A DNA stretch of 64,000 nt from Chenggangzhangella methanolivorans. GTDB taxonomy: Bacteria; Pseudomonadota; Alphaproteobacteria; Rhizobiales; Methylopilaceae. The notes under the pieces are model-generated. The model did not search any database. It saw nothing but the letters and a program-made list of their open reading frames with translations, and was not told the DNA's origin. Both the position numbers and the translations under genes were made by a program. Where the stretch lies: positions 4,726,501-4,790,500 of the forward strand of contig NZ_CP081869.1 of NCBI RefSeq assembly GCF_019797865.1. Direction: 5' to 3'. Positions 56,320 to 64,000 of this stretch are shown piece by piece. Within the stretch, counting starts at the first letter, position 1. Each line of letters opens with the position of its first letter.

Positions 56320-57663
56320 GTGAGCGAACCACAAGTCCAGATCGCGATCGTCGGCCGGCCGAACGTCGGCAAGTCGACGCTGTTCAACCGCCTCGTGGGC
56401 AAACGCCTGGCGCTGGTCGACCGACCGGCCGGGCGTCACCCGCGACCGTCGCGAAGGCGAGGGGCGGCTCGGCGACCTCGTGTTCCGCATCGTCGACACC
56501 GCCGGCCTCGAGAACGCCGTCGGCGGCTCGCTCGAGGCCCGCATGCGCGAGCAGACCGAGGCCGCGATCGCCGAGGCCGACGTCGTGCTGTTCATGATCG
56601 ACGGCCGCGCCGGCGTGACCGCCGACGACGAGCGCTTCGCCGAGGTGGTGAGGCGCTCCACCCGCCCGATCATCTTGCTCGCCAACAAGGCGGAGGGCCG
56701 AAAGGGCCTCGACGGCGCCTACGACGCCTATCGGCTCGGTCTCGGCGATCCGCTGCCGATCTCGTCCGAGCATGGCGAGGGATTGGGCGACCTTTACGAC
56801 GCCCTCCAGCCGTTTTTTCCCGAACCCGTCGAGGACGAGGAGGAGGCCGAGGGCGACGACGCGCGCGCTCCGGATCGCGATCGTCGGCCGGCCGAACGCC
56901 GGCAAGTCGACGCTGGTCAACCGCCTCGTCGGCTCCGACCGCATGCTGACCGGCCCCGAGGCCGGCATCACCCGCGACTCGGTCTCGGTCGACTGGGAGT
57001 GGCGGGGCCGCAAGGTCCGCCTCGTCGACACCGCCGGCATGCGCCGCAAGGCCAAGGTGGTCGACAAGCTCGAAAAGCTGTCGGTCGCCGACTCCATCCG
57101 GGCGATGAAGTTCGCCGAGGTGGTGCTTCTCCTCGACGCCACCGTGCCGTTCGAGAAGCAGGATCTGTCGATCGCAGACCTCGTCGAGCGCGAGGGCAGG
57201 GCGCTCGTCATCGGTCTCAACAAATGGGATCTGATCGACGACCGCAAGGTGGGCTTCGAGCATGCGCGCGAGCGGCTCGACCGCCTGCTGCCGCAGATCA
57301 AGGGCGGAGCTCGCGCCGCTGTCGGGCGAGACCGGCGAAGGCGTCGACAAGCTGTGGCCTCAGTCGTGAAGGCCCACGAGGTCTGGAACCGCCGCATCCC
57401 CCGCCGCGCTCAATCGCTGGCTCGAGGAGACGCTGCAGCGCCATCCGCCGCCCGCGGTCTCGGGCAAGCGCATCAAGCTGCGCTACATGACCCAGGCGAA
57501 GGCGCGGCCGCCGAGCTTCGTGCTGTTCGGCACGCGCACGAGCGAACTGCCGACCTCCTACACGCGCTACCTCATCAACGGGCTGAGGGAAGCCTTCGAC
57601 CTTCCAGGCGCCCCCATCCGTCTGAGCTTCCGCTCGGCAGAAAACCCTTACGCGAAAAGCTGA
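56320..57663 (+). CDS. der: Ribosome-associated GTPase Der/EngA (five frameshifts)
   Basis: The GTG at 56320 gives [20 protein letters not shown]. Two tandem GTPase domains are clear: GRPNVGKST / DTAGLEN / NKAE, and GRPNAGKST / DTAGMRRK / NKWD. A KH-like C-terminus contains [20 protein letters not shown] and ends [11 protein letters not shown]. Frame changes at about 56430, 56870, 57305, 57352 and 57404 split it, yet every segment is well conserved. Der is needed for 50S assembly and is essential in most bacteria, so these are almost certainly sequence errors. Confidence 0.9.
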
Positions 57664-57823
57664 CGCGCCATGCACGCGGCGGGCCGTCGACCGGCTCGCT
57701 TCGGCAAGCGATGATCGAGCGACCAAATCCGAGGCGCAGCCGCGGAGAGTCGCACGGTCGCGCCGGTCGGGGGCGAGGCCTGCGACAGCTGAAGCGTGTC
57801 CCGTGAAAGGTCCGTTCAGGTCG

Positions 57824-58558
57824 ATGACGTCGAAGTGTCTCATCGCGGGAGCCGTCGGGGCGCTGGTTTTTGAAGCGGCCCTCTTGCCGGGGACCGCAGG
57901 CGCGGCCGCCGCCGAGCGCTCCGACGTCTGCTTCGACGAGGGGATCCTGAAAAAGGGGTCCAGGATGGACTACGACATGAAGGTGTCGGGCGACGGCGCG
58001 ACGCCGCCGAGGCGCATCTCGATCGAAGTTGGCGGCGTGAAGACGTTCAACGGGAACGAGGCTGTCGAGACCAGGGCTAAGTTCTTCGACGACGCGGGCA
58101 AGCCCGCAGGCGTCAACCGCACCTACGCGGCCAAAGCCAAGAACTATCTGGTGACCTACGGCCTCGAAAGCGAGGGCGTGACGCAGTTCGTCGAGCCCGC
58201 CCAGCGCCTTCCGATCAATCTGAAGAAAGGCAAATCCTTCAAGCAGACCTTCCAGAACCGCAACGTCTACGGCGATGGGCGTGAAGAGGTCACCAAGACG
58301 AACGAGAAGTACACATTCAACGGGTTTGAAGAGAAGAAATTCGCGGTCGGCCGCTACAAGGCCTGCGTGATGTCGATCCGCGCGACGGCGAAGAACGCGG
58401 TCGGAACCTATCTCACGAACCGGACCGACTGGATCGCGGCCGAGGGCCCGTATCGCGGCCTCACGCTGCGCAGCAAGATCTCCGCGACCTATTCGGCCGG
58501 CTTCTCGATCAATCAGGCGCTCGAGGTCACCAAAGTGTGGACCTTCAAGCTGAAGTGA
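57824..58558 (+). CDS. Exported protein, tandem paralogue 1
   Basis: The start at 57824 gives a signal peptide (MTSKCLIAGAVGALVFEAAL, cleaved near GAAAA); a GTG at 57803 is also open. The mature protein of about 215 residues has one Cys near the N-terminus (SDVCFDEGILKKG), a second in YKACVMSI, and WIAAEGPYRGLTLRSK near the C-terminus, ending WTFKLK. Two relatives follow in tandem. Beta-rich; no known family recognised. Confidence 0.7.
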   Translation: MTSKCLIAGAVGALVFEAALLPGTAGAAAAERSDVCFDEGILKKGSRMDYDMKVSGDGATPPRRISIEVGGVKTFNGNEAVETRAKFFDDAGKPAGVNRTYAAKAKNYLVTYGLESEGVTQFVEPAQRLPINLKKGKSFKQTFQNRNVYGDGREEVTKTNEKYTFNGFEEKKFAVGRYKACVMSIRATAKNAVGTYLTNRTDWIAAEGPYRGLTLRSKISATYSAGFSINQALEVTKVWTFKLK

Positions 58559-58773
58559 CGCCCTGCTGGTGAACGCGTGGCAACGGGCCGGCTCTGTGCG
58601 CCGACGTGACATTCGCTCGCTCACCTTCTGATTTTCTTGCCGTCGCATGCGGGACGGCGTCTTCTCTTGTTGCCGCCCGCCACGCGCTGGCGGAAGCTCT
58701 CGACGCTATCTTGGGTAGCAGTCGCCCGGCGGCTCGCGCGGGCGGCTTCCGTCGCGCGCTGGGGGGGCACGTC

Positions 58774-59472
58774 ATGGCAGGGCATTGACGATCGATCGTC
58801 GCGGGCGCCGTCGCGATCGGAGCGGCGACCGTTGGTCAGGCGCAGGCCGCGGACTCCGCGGCGTGCTTCAATCCCGGGCTCTATAAGAAGGGCGCGTTTC
58901 TCGACTTCGACTCCACCATTTCTGCGCTCGGGCGCAAGAGCGAGCAGCGCGAGCGCGTCGAAGTGAAAGGCGTCGAAGACTTCGAAGGCGTCGCGACCAC
59001 GCTCATCAAGAACACCTTTGAAGACGAGTTCGGGAAATTCGTCTCGAACACATATGTGAGGGTCACGAAGTCTGCGCTCGTGTTCTACGGATACGCGAAC
59101 GGGAGTAGCCGGACGGTGGTTACGCCTCCTTCCAAGACTCCGACGAACCTTGAAGAAGGAGAGACGTTCAAGCAGACGGTCACTTACAAGACCTTCTTTG
59201 GAAACGGCAGCACGGCCGGCAGCAAGTGGAAGAGCGCGATCACCTTCCTTGGGATCGAAACGATCAAGACCCCGCTCGGAAAGTTCGCCGCCTGCAAATT
59301 CGAGACGAAGTCGTCCTCCAAGATCACCGACGTGTCCGCGGCCGACGCGTCCGTCGAAACGAGCTGGGTCGCAGCCGAGGGACCTTATCGAGGGTTCGGG
59401 CTCAAGTCCGTGTCCGGAAAACCGGCGACGACCTACGAGGTCGTCAAGATCCGAGAATTCGACGTGAAATGA
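58774..59472 (+). CDS. Exported protein, tandem paralogue 2 (start disrupted)
   Basis: From about 58789 the frame reads a signal peptide (SIVAGAVAIGAATVGQAQAA) and a mature protein with SAACFNPGLYKKG, FAACKFET and WVAAEGPYRGFGLKSV, ending IREFDVK, aligned with its neighbours. The only nearby ATG in frame (58774, after a run of seven G) is cut off by TGA at 58786. A base error at the start is the simplest explanation. Confidence 0.6.
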
Positions 59473-59523
59473 CGAAGCTTTGCGCCGGCGGGGGCCGCGC
59501 GTCGACTGTAGGGGTCGGAGACA

Positions 59524-60240
59524 GTGAAGAGCATCGCAATTCTGGGCGCGTTCGGCGCAGCGTGTCTGTGCGCCACGACGGCCTTTGCGGGCGAGGTCGA
59601 GAGCGCGGCGGTGAAGACCTTCGGGTCCTGCCTGAACGACGGCGTCTACAAGACGAGCGCGTTCATCGACTATCAGGTGCGGCGTTCCGGCGACGGCGCC
59701 GGTGAGAGGCGGTTCGTTTGGGAGGCGGGGAAAGCGAAGAGGTTCGCAGGGGTCGACGCCGTCGAGATCAAGCTCCAGATCGGTTCGGAGACGGGCTTCG
59801 AATATTACGTCGCGACGAAAAGCGATCTCACCCGGTATGGGGGGAAGAGCGGGTCGCAGACCCTTAGCTATGACCCCGGCGAGAGGTTTCCCGGAGACCT
59901 GAAGTCCGACGCGACTTATGCTCAGACCTCCGACGTCACCGTCACTCAGGGCGGAAGGTCGCAGACGGGCGTCTCGAAGCGGACGCTGACGTTCGACGGC
60001 GTCGAAACCGTCCGCACGCCGTTCGGAAGCTACAAGGCCTGCAAGCTGACGGAAAAGTCGGTCGTCACGCCCAAGGGCTCGTCCCAGGTCGTCTCGACGC
60101 GCACGGAGATCGAGTGGTTCGCGGCCGAGGGGCCCTATCAGGGCTTCCGGCTGAGGGTGAAGCAGTTCGGCCGGGACTTCGGCGGGAACTTCAACTTCAC
60201 CTACGACGTCCTCAAGATCTTCAAATACAAGGTGAAGTGA
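59524..60240 (+). CDS. Exported protein, tandem paralogue 3
   Basis: A GTG start gives a signal peptide (MKSIAILGAFGAACLCATTA, cleaved near AFAGE). Mature landmarks match the other two: GSCLNDGVYKTS, YKACKLTE, WFAAEGPYQGFRLRVK and ending IFKYKVK. About 238 residues, intact. The two cysteines conserved in all three copies could form a disulfide. Function is unknown. Confidence 0.7.
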   Translation: MKSIAILGAFGAACLCATTAFAGEVESAAVKTFGSCLNDGVYKTSAFIDYQVRRSGDGAGERRFVWEAGKAKRFAGVDAVEIKLQIGSETGFEYYVATKSDLTRYGGKSGSQTLSYDPGERFPGDLKSDATYAQTSDVTVTQGGRSQTGVSKRTLTFDGVETVRTPFGSYKACKLTEKSVVTPKGSSQVVSTRTEIEWFAAEGPYQGFRLRVKQFGRDFGGNFNFTYDVLKIFKYKVK

Positions 60241-60266
60241 CCCCCCCGGGCCGGTACGCCGCGCGC

Positions 60267-61016
60267 TCAGTCCGGCGCGCGGAAATCCATCATGCGATCG
60301 GACGGGAAATCATAGAACCGTCCGGTCTCGGTCCAGTCCGGACCGCAGAGCGCGACGATTTTCGGCGCGATGTCGGCCGGCGTCTTCAGGGTCGACTGGT
60401 CCTCGCCCGGCATCGCCTTCTTGCGCATGGCGGTGGCGAGCGGCCCCGGATTGACGAGCGTCACGCGCACGGGCGTGTGGTTCATCGTTTCGGCCGCATA
60501 GGCGCGGACGAGCGCCTCGAGGCCCGCCTTCGTGGCGGCGTAGAGGCCCCAATAGGCGCGCGCCTTGTGGGAGGCTCCGGAGGTCAGAAAGACCGCCCGG
60601 CCGGCGTCGGAGGCCCGCAGCAGCGGGTCGAGCGAGCGGATCAGCCGCCAGTTGGCCGTGAGGTTGACCGCGAGCGTCTTGTCCCAGTCCTTCGGCTCGA
60701 TATGGCCGAGCGGCGAGATCCCGCCCAGCAGCCCGGCGTTGCCCACCAGGATGTCGAGCTTGCCGTGGCGCTCATGGAGCGCGGCCCCCAGACGATCGAT
60801 CGCGCCGAAGTCGGTCAGGTCGAGCGGGACGAGCGTCGCCGAGCCGCCGGCCTTGCGGATGTCGTCGTCGAGATCCTCGAGCCCTCCTTGCGTCCGGCCG
60901 ATCGCGACCACATGAGCGCCGGCGCTCGCGAGCGCGAGCGCCGTCGCATAGCCGATCCCGCGCGTGGCGCCGGTGACGACCGCGATCCGGCCGGTGAGGG
61001 AGGGGGGAGTGGTCAA
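60267..61016 (-). CDS. Short-chain dehydrogenase/reductase
   Basis: The TTG at 61016 is preferred; the longer open frame runs into a palindromic repeat. VVTGATRGIGYATAL is the cofactor loop, GNAGLLGG the structural motif, and the active site is SGASHKARAYWGLYAATKAG (Ser and Tyr-x-x-x-Lys). About 249 residues. It is found downstream of purF in related genomes; the substrate is unknown. Confidence 0.88.
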   Translation of the reverse strand: MTTPPSLTGRIAVVTGATRGIGYATALALASAGAHVVAIGRTQGGLEDLDDDIRKAGGSATLVPLDLTDFGAIDRLGAALHERHGKLDILVGNAGLLGGISPLGHIEPKDWDKTLAVNLTANWRLIRSLDPLLRASDAGRAVFLTSGASHKARAYWGLYAATKAGLEALVRAYAAETMNHTPVRVTLVNPGPLATAMRKKAMPGEDQSTLKTPADIAPKIVALCGPDWTETGRFYDFPSDRMMDFRAPD

Positions 61017-61034
61017 GAGGCGCTCGGCTGTTCT

Positions 61035-61170
61035 TCCCTTCTCCTTTTGCGGGAGAAGGTGACCGGCGCCCGAGGCGGCGGTCGGGTGAGGGGTGACGGC
61101 GGCGCCATATCTGGAAAAGGCGCCGCCGTCACCCCTCACCCTTACCCTCCCCTACAAGGGGAGAGGGGAG
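61035..61170. repeat. Dispersed rhizobial-type palindromic repeat, copy B
   Basis: CTTCTCC...GGAGAAGG and CCCTCCCC...GGGGAGAGGG hairpins flank a large inverted repeat (GGTGACGGCGGCGCC / GGCGCCGCCGTCACC). It shares its terminal hairpins with the element at 53890-54040. Lies between purF and the SDR gene. Confidence 0.75.
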
Positions 61171-61197
61171 TGACAGACGTCGCGTTCAAAAACGTGA

Positions 61198-62670
61198 TCA
61201 GCTCGCTTCGGCGATCAGCGAGAGCTGGCGCGGCGTCTCGCCCGCGAGATCGGTGAGCGGGGTCGGATAGTCGCCCGTGAAGCAGTGGTCGGTGAACTCG
61301 GGCAAGTTCTTGTCGCGGCCCTCATAGCCCATCGCGCGGTAGAGCCCGTCGACCGAGAGGAAGGCGAGGCTGTCGGCGCCGATGAACTGGCGCATTTCCT
61401 CGAGCGTGTGGGTCGCGGCGAGCAGCTTTTCGCGCTCGGGCGTGTCGATGCCGTAAAAGTCCGAATGGGTGATCGGCGGGCAGGCGAGGCGGAAGTGCAC
61501 CTCTTTCGCGCCGGCGTCGCGCATCATCTTGACGATCTTGAGCGAGGTCGTCCCGCGCACCAGGCTGTCGTCGACGAGCACGATGCGCTTGCCCGCGATC
61601 TGGCTGCGGTTCGCCGAATGCTTCATGCGCACGCCGAGCTCGCGCACGCCCTGGGTCGGCTGAATGAAGGTGCGGCCGACATAGTGGTTGCGGATGATGC
61701 CGAGCTCGAACGGGATGCCGCTCTCGCGGCTGAAGCCGATGGCCGCCGGCACGCCCGAATCCGGGATCGGCACGATGACGTCGGCTTCGGGCGCGCTTTC
61801 GCGGGCGAGTTCGACGCCCATGTTCTTGCGAACCTCGTAGACCGACTGGCCCTGAACGACCGAGTCGGGCCGTGCGAAATACACGAACTCGAAGATGCAG
61901 GGCCGCATCCGCTGCGGCGGGAACGGCTTCAGCGACTGGATGCCGTCCTCCGAGATGATCACCACCTCGCCGTTTTCGATGTCGCGAACGTATTTCGCGC
62001 CGATGATGTCGAGCGCGCAGGTCTCGGAGGTGAGGATGTGGCAGCCGTCGAGCTCGCCCAGGATCAGAGGGCGGATGCCGAGCGGGTCGCGGGCGCCGAT
62101 CAGCTTTTTCGGCGTCAGGGCGACGAGCGCATATGCGCCCTCGATCTCGCGCAGCGCGTTGACGAAACGGTCGATGATGCGCGGACGGCGCGACTGCGCC
62201 ACGAGGTGGAGGATCACCTCGGTGTCCGAGGTCGACTGGCAGATCGCGCCGGCGCGGACGAGCTCTCGGCGCAGCGTCAGCGCGTTGGTGAGGTTGCCGT
62301 TGTGCGCGACAGCCATGCCGCCGGCGTCGAGCTCGGCGAACAGCGGCTGAACGTTGCGGAGGATCGTCTCGCCGGTCGTCGAATAACGATTGTGCCCGAT
62401 CGCGGATCGTCCGGGCAGGCGCGCGATGACGCGGGCGTCGGAGAAGTGGTCGCCGACGAGCCCGAGCCGGCGCTCGGCGTGGAAGCGATGCTTGTCGCGG
62501 GAGACGATGCCCGCAGCCTCCTGGCCGCGGTGCTGGAGCGCGTGGAGGCCGAGCGCGGTGAGCGCCGCGGCGTCCGGGTGTCCGTAAACGCCGAACACCC
62601 CGCACTCCTCGTGCAGGCGATCTGCGTCGAGGTCGAGGGTGGTGAGGGCGTCGTCGTCGGAATCGATCAT
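61198..62670 (-). CDS. purF: Amidophosphoribosyltransferase
   Basis: The start at 62670 gives a 22-residue propeptide before the catalytic Cys (EECGVFGVYG), as in PurF enzymes that are processed. The N-terminal glutaminase has HALQHRGQEAAGI and HNRYSTTG. The PRPP-binding loop is VLVDDSLVRGTTS. It makes phosphoribosylamine, the first step of purine synthesis. Intact, 490 residues, downstream of cvpA. Confidence 0.96.
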   Translation of the reverse strand: MIDSDDDALTTLDLDADRLHEECGVFGVYGHPDAAALTALGLHALQHRGQEAAGIVSRDKHRFHAERRLGLVGDHFSDARVIARLPGRSAIGHNRYSTTGETILRNVQPLFAELDAGGMAVAHNGNLTNALTLRRELVRAGAICQSTSDTEVILHLVAQSRRPRIIDRFVNALREIEGAYALVALTPKKLIGARDPLGIRPLILGELDGCHILTSETCALDIIGAKYVRDIENGEVVIISEDGIQSLKPFPPQRMRPCIFEFVYFARPDSVVQGQSVYEVRKNMGVELARESAPEADVIVPIPDSGVPAAIGFSRESGIPFELGIIRNHYVGRTFIQPTQGVRELGVRMKHSANRSQIAGKRIVLVDDSLVRGTTSLKIVKMMRDAGAKEVHFRLACPPITHSDFYGIDTPEREKLLAATHTLEEMRQFIGADSLAFLSVDGLYRAMGYEGRDKNLPEFTDHCFTGDYPTPLTDLAGETPRQLSLIAEAS

Positions 62671-62731
62671 CTCGTCCAACTCCCGCAAAGTCGGAAACTG
62701 GTGAACTCCGCCCGGATTCGGACGGAGGCCG

Positions 62732-63394
62732 TTACTGCCGGGGCTTGTCGTCCCGCTCGAGGAGTTTGTCGATCCCCTGTCTGTCCGCAGGGTTAGCGTC
62801 CGGCGCCTCGTCGGGCGCCGGAGGAGAGTCCGGGCCGCCTGGGGCCGCGGGGCCAGCGGCCTCGCCGGCGCCGTCGCGCCGCTTAAGCTTCTGCAAGATG
62901 GTGCTTTCGGGGTCTTCCGGCAACATGGCGAGAAGCTTGTCCCCGGCATCCTGCAGAATGACCTTGGACTGGGCGGTCCGGAACCACTCGGGCTGGCCCT
63001 TTTCGGGCACCAGCCAGGTGAAGAACAGGAAGGCCACGACCACCAGCAGCAGCCCGCGCGCGGCCCCGAAGCCGAAGCCGAGGATGCGGTCGACCGGGCC
63101 GACGCGGCTGTCGAGGATCACGTCGGAGATCTTCATGGTGATGAACGAGACCACCAGGAGCACGACGATGAAGATCGAGCCGGCGGCGATCACGTCGACG
63201 AGCTGCGGCGGATTGAACTTGATGTGCTCGCGCGCGATCGTGCGGGCGGGCTCGAAGAAATAGAAGGTGGCGGCCGCCGCCGCGACCCAGGACGCGATCG
63301 ACAGCACTTCCCGCGTGAAGCCGCGCACCATGGCGAGCAGCGCCGAGATGGCCATCACGGCGAGCAGGATGACGTCGAGAAGCGTGATGGTCAT
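62732..63394 (-). CDS. cvpA: CvpA-family membrane protein
   Basis: It starts MTITLLDVILLAVMAISALL. Four membrane helices are followed by an Asp/Pro-rich cytoplasmic tail. The segment SALLAMVRGFTREVLSIASW is typical of CvpA. It is required for colicin V export in E. coli, and its more general envelope role is unclear. Encoded directly upstream of purF as in many proteobacteria. Confidence 0.88.
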   Translation of the reverse strand: MTITLLDVILLAVMAISALLAMVRGFTREVLSIASWVAAAAATFYFFEPARTIAREHIKFNPPQLVDVIAAGSIFIVVLLVVSFITMKISDVILDSRVGPVDRILGFGFGAARGLLLVVVAFLFFTWLVPEKGQPEWFRTAQSKVILQDAGDKLLAMLPEDPESTILQKLKRRDGAGEAAGPAAPGGPDSPPAPDEAPDANPADRQGIDKLLERDDKPRQ

Positions 63395-63489
63395 TGACGC
63401 GCCGGAACCCTGGCTCGTGATCGTCGGGCCGCGCCTCGAGGCGGCGCCCCCCTCGGGCGCGGTCTCTATAACCCGCGTGACAACCTTCG

Positions 63490-64000
63490 TCACGCGCCTT
63501 GTCGCGGATCGCTCCCTGCGCGCGCCGCAAGGCGGGCCACCAGCGCGTCCAGAGTCGCGACCGGCAAAGCGACGAGGCCGGCGTCCTTGGCCGCCTCCTC
63601 GGCCGGAGCAGGGAGCGCCGCGCGCTTGAAGCCGAGGCGCGCCGCCTCTCTGAGCCGCGGCCCGGGATGCGCGACGGCCCGCACCGCGCCCGTGAGGCCG
63701 ATCTCGCCGAAGAACACGGCGTCGACAGGCAGCGGCGCGTTGAGGAGCGAGGAGACGAGGGCGGCCGCCACCGCAAGGTCCGCGGCCGGCTCCTGCACGC
63801 GCAGGCCGCCTGCGACGGCGAGATGGACGTCGTGGCTGCCAAGGCGCACCCCGCAGCGCGCCTCGAGAACGGCGAGCACCATCGCGAGGCGCGAGCCTTC
63901 CCAGCCGACCACCGCGCGCCGGGGCGTGCCGAGGGTGGAGGGCACCACCAGCGCCTGGATCTCGACGAGGATCGGGCGGGAGCCTTCGAGGCCCGCGAGC
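63490..64000 (-). CDS. radA: DNA repair protein RadA, C-terminal part (5' end outside window)
   Basis: The frame is open to the window edge. It reads VEIQALVVPSTLGTPRRAVV and then the Lon-protease-like domain of RadA (LGSHDVHLAVAGGLRVQEPA, ADLAVAAALVSSLLNAPLP, FFGEIGLTGAVRAV). RadA helps branch migration in recombination. The ATPase core lies beyond 64000. Confidence 0.92.
   Translation of the reverse strand, partial: LAGLEGSRPILVEIQALVVPSTLGTPRRAVVGWEGSRLAMVLAVLEARCGVRLGSHDVHLAVAGGLRVQEPAADLAVAAALVSSLLNAPLPVDAVFFGEIGLTGAVRAVAHPGPRLREAARLGFKRAALPAPAEEAAKDAGLVALPVATLDALVARLAARAGSDPRQGA

Overview
The window is GC-rich (high GC at third codon positions) and reads as an alphaproteobacterium of the Hyphomicrobiales (Rhizobiales). 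The evidence is gene order on the right side: ppx-rlmE, guaB...rsmB...guaA, queE-queD-queC, yfgM-der and radA-cvpA-purF-SDR. There is also a tad operon and palindromic intergenic repeats of the rhizobial kind. I cannot name the genus.

The left 24.6 kb is an integrated mobile element. Its right end is a tyrosine recombinase gene (22561-24444) facing the 3' end of tRNA-Gln(CUG) (24618-24691); its left end lies outside the window. It has three parts. (1) 1-9748 is a candidate DNA-processing or anti-phage module, all on the plus strand: an SMC/Rad50-like ATPase with a zinc-binding apex, a protein with a C-terminal PD-(D/E)xK-like nuclease, a membrane-anchored TerB-domain protein, a BrxD-like (DUF2791) ATPase and an Lhr/BrxHI-type helicase. 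No methyltransferase or PglZ-type phosphatase is visible. (2) 9857-15394 is mostly minus-strand small genes of unknown function. They are separated by repeated leader/hairpin cassettes and controlled from a region dense in inverted repeats. (3) 15911-22564 looks like an iteron replicon: an AT-rich stretch, four 20-bp iterons, a 14-bp inverted-repeat operator, a Rep_3-type initiator, then an AAA+ ATPase, a metallophosphoesterase and small genes. The element therefore looks like an integrative, plasmid-like element carrying a defence cargo.

The right 39 kb is chromosomal. In order: lldP; ppx-like and rlmE; sodC; an lpxC-like gene; a DHA2 exporter; guaB, MAPEG, a secreted RTX-repeat protein, rsmB, guaA; three tad-type pilus genes including a vWA TadG; mqo; small stress and regulatory cassettes (TetR-SDR, ArsR-SRPBCC, TetR-NmrA) with visible operators; queE-queD-queC; an L,D-transpeptidase; nnrU; yfgM, a short lipoprotein and der; three tandem paralogous exported proteins; SDR; purF; cvpA; and the start of radA.

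Many genes, including the normally essential der (five breaks), are split by one-base frame changes at short homopolymers. This looks like uncorrected indel errors in the assembly rather than gene decay, so I annotate such loci as single genes with the likely break points. Boundaries and pseudogene calls should be read with that in mind.
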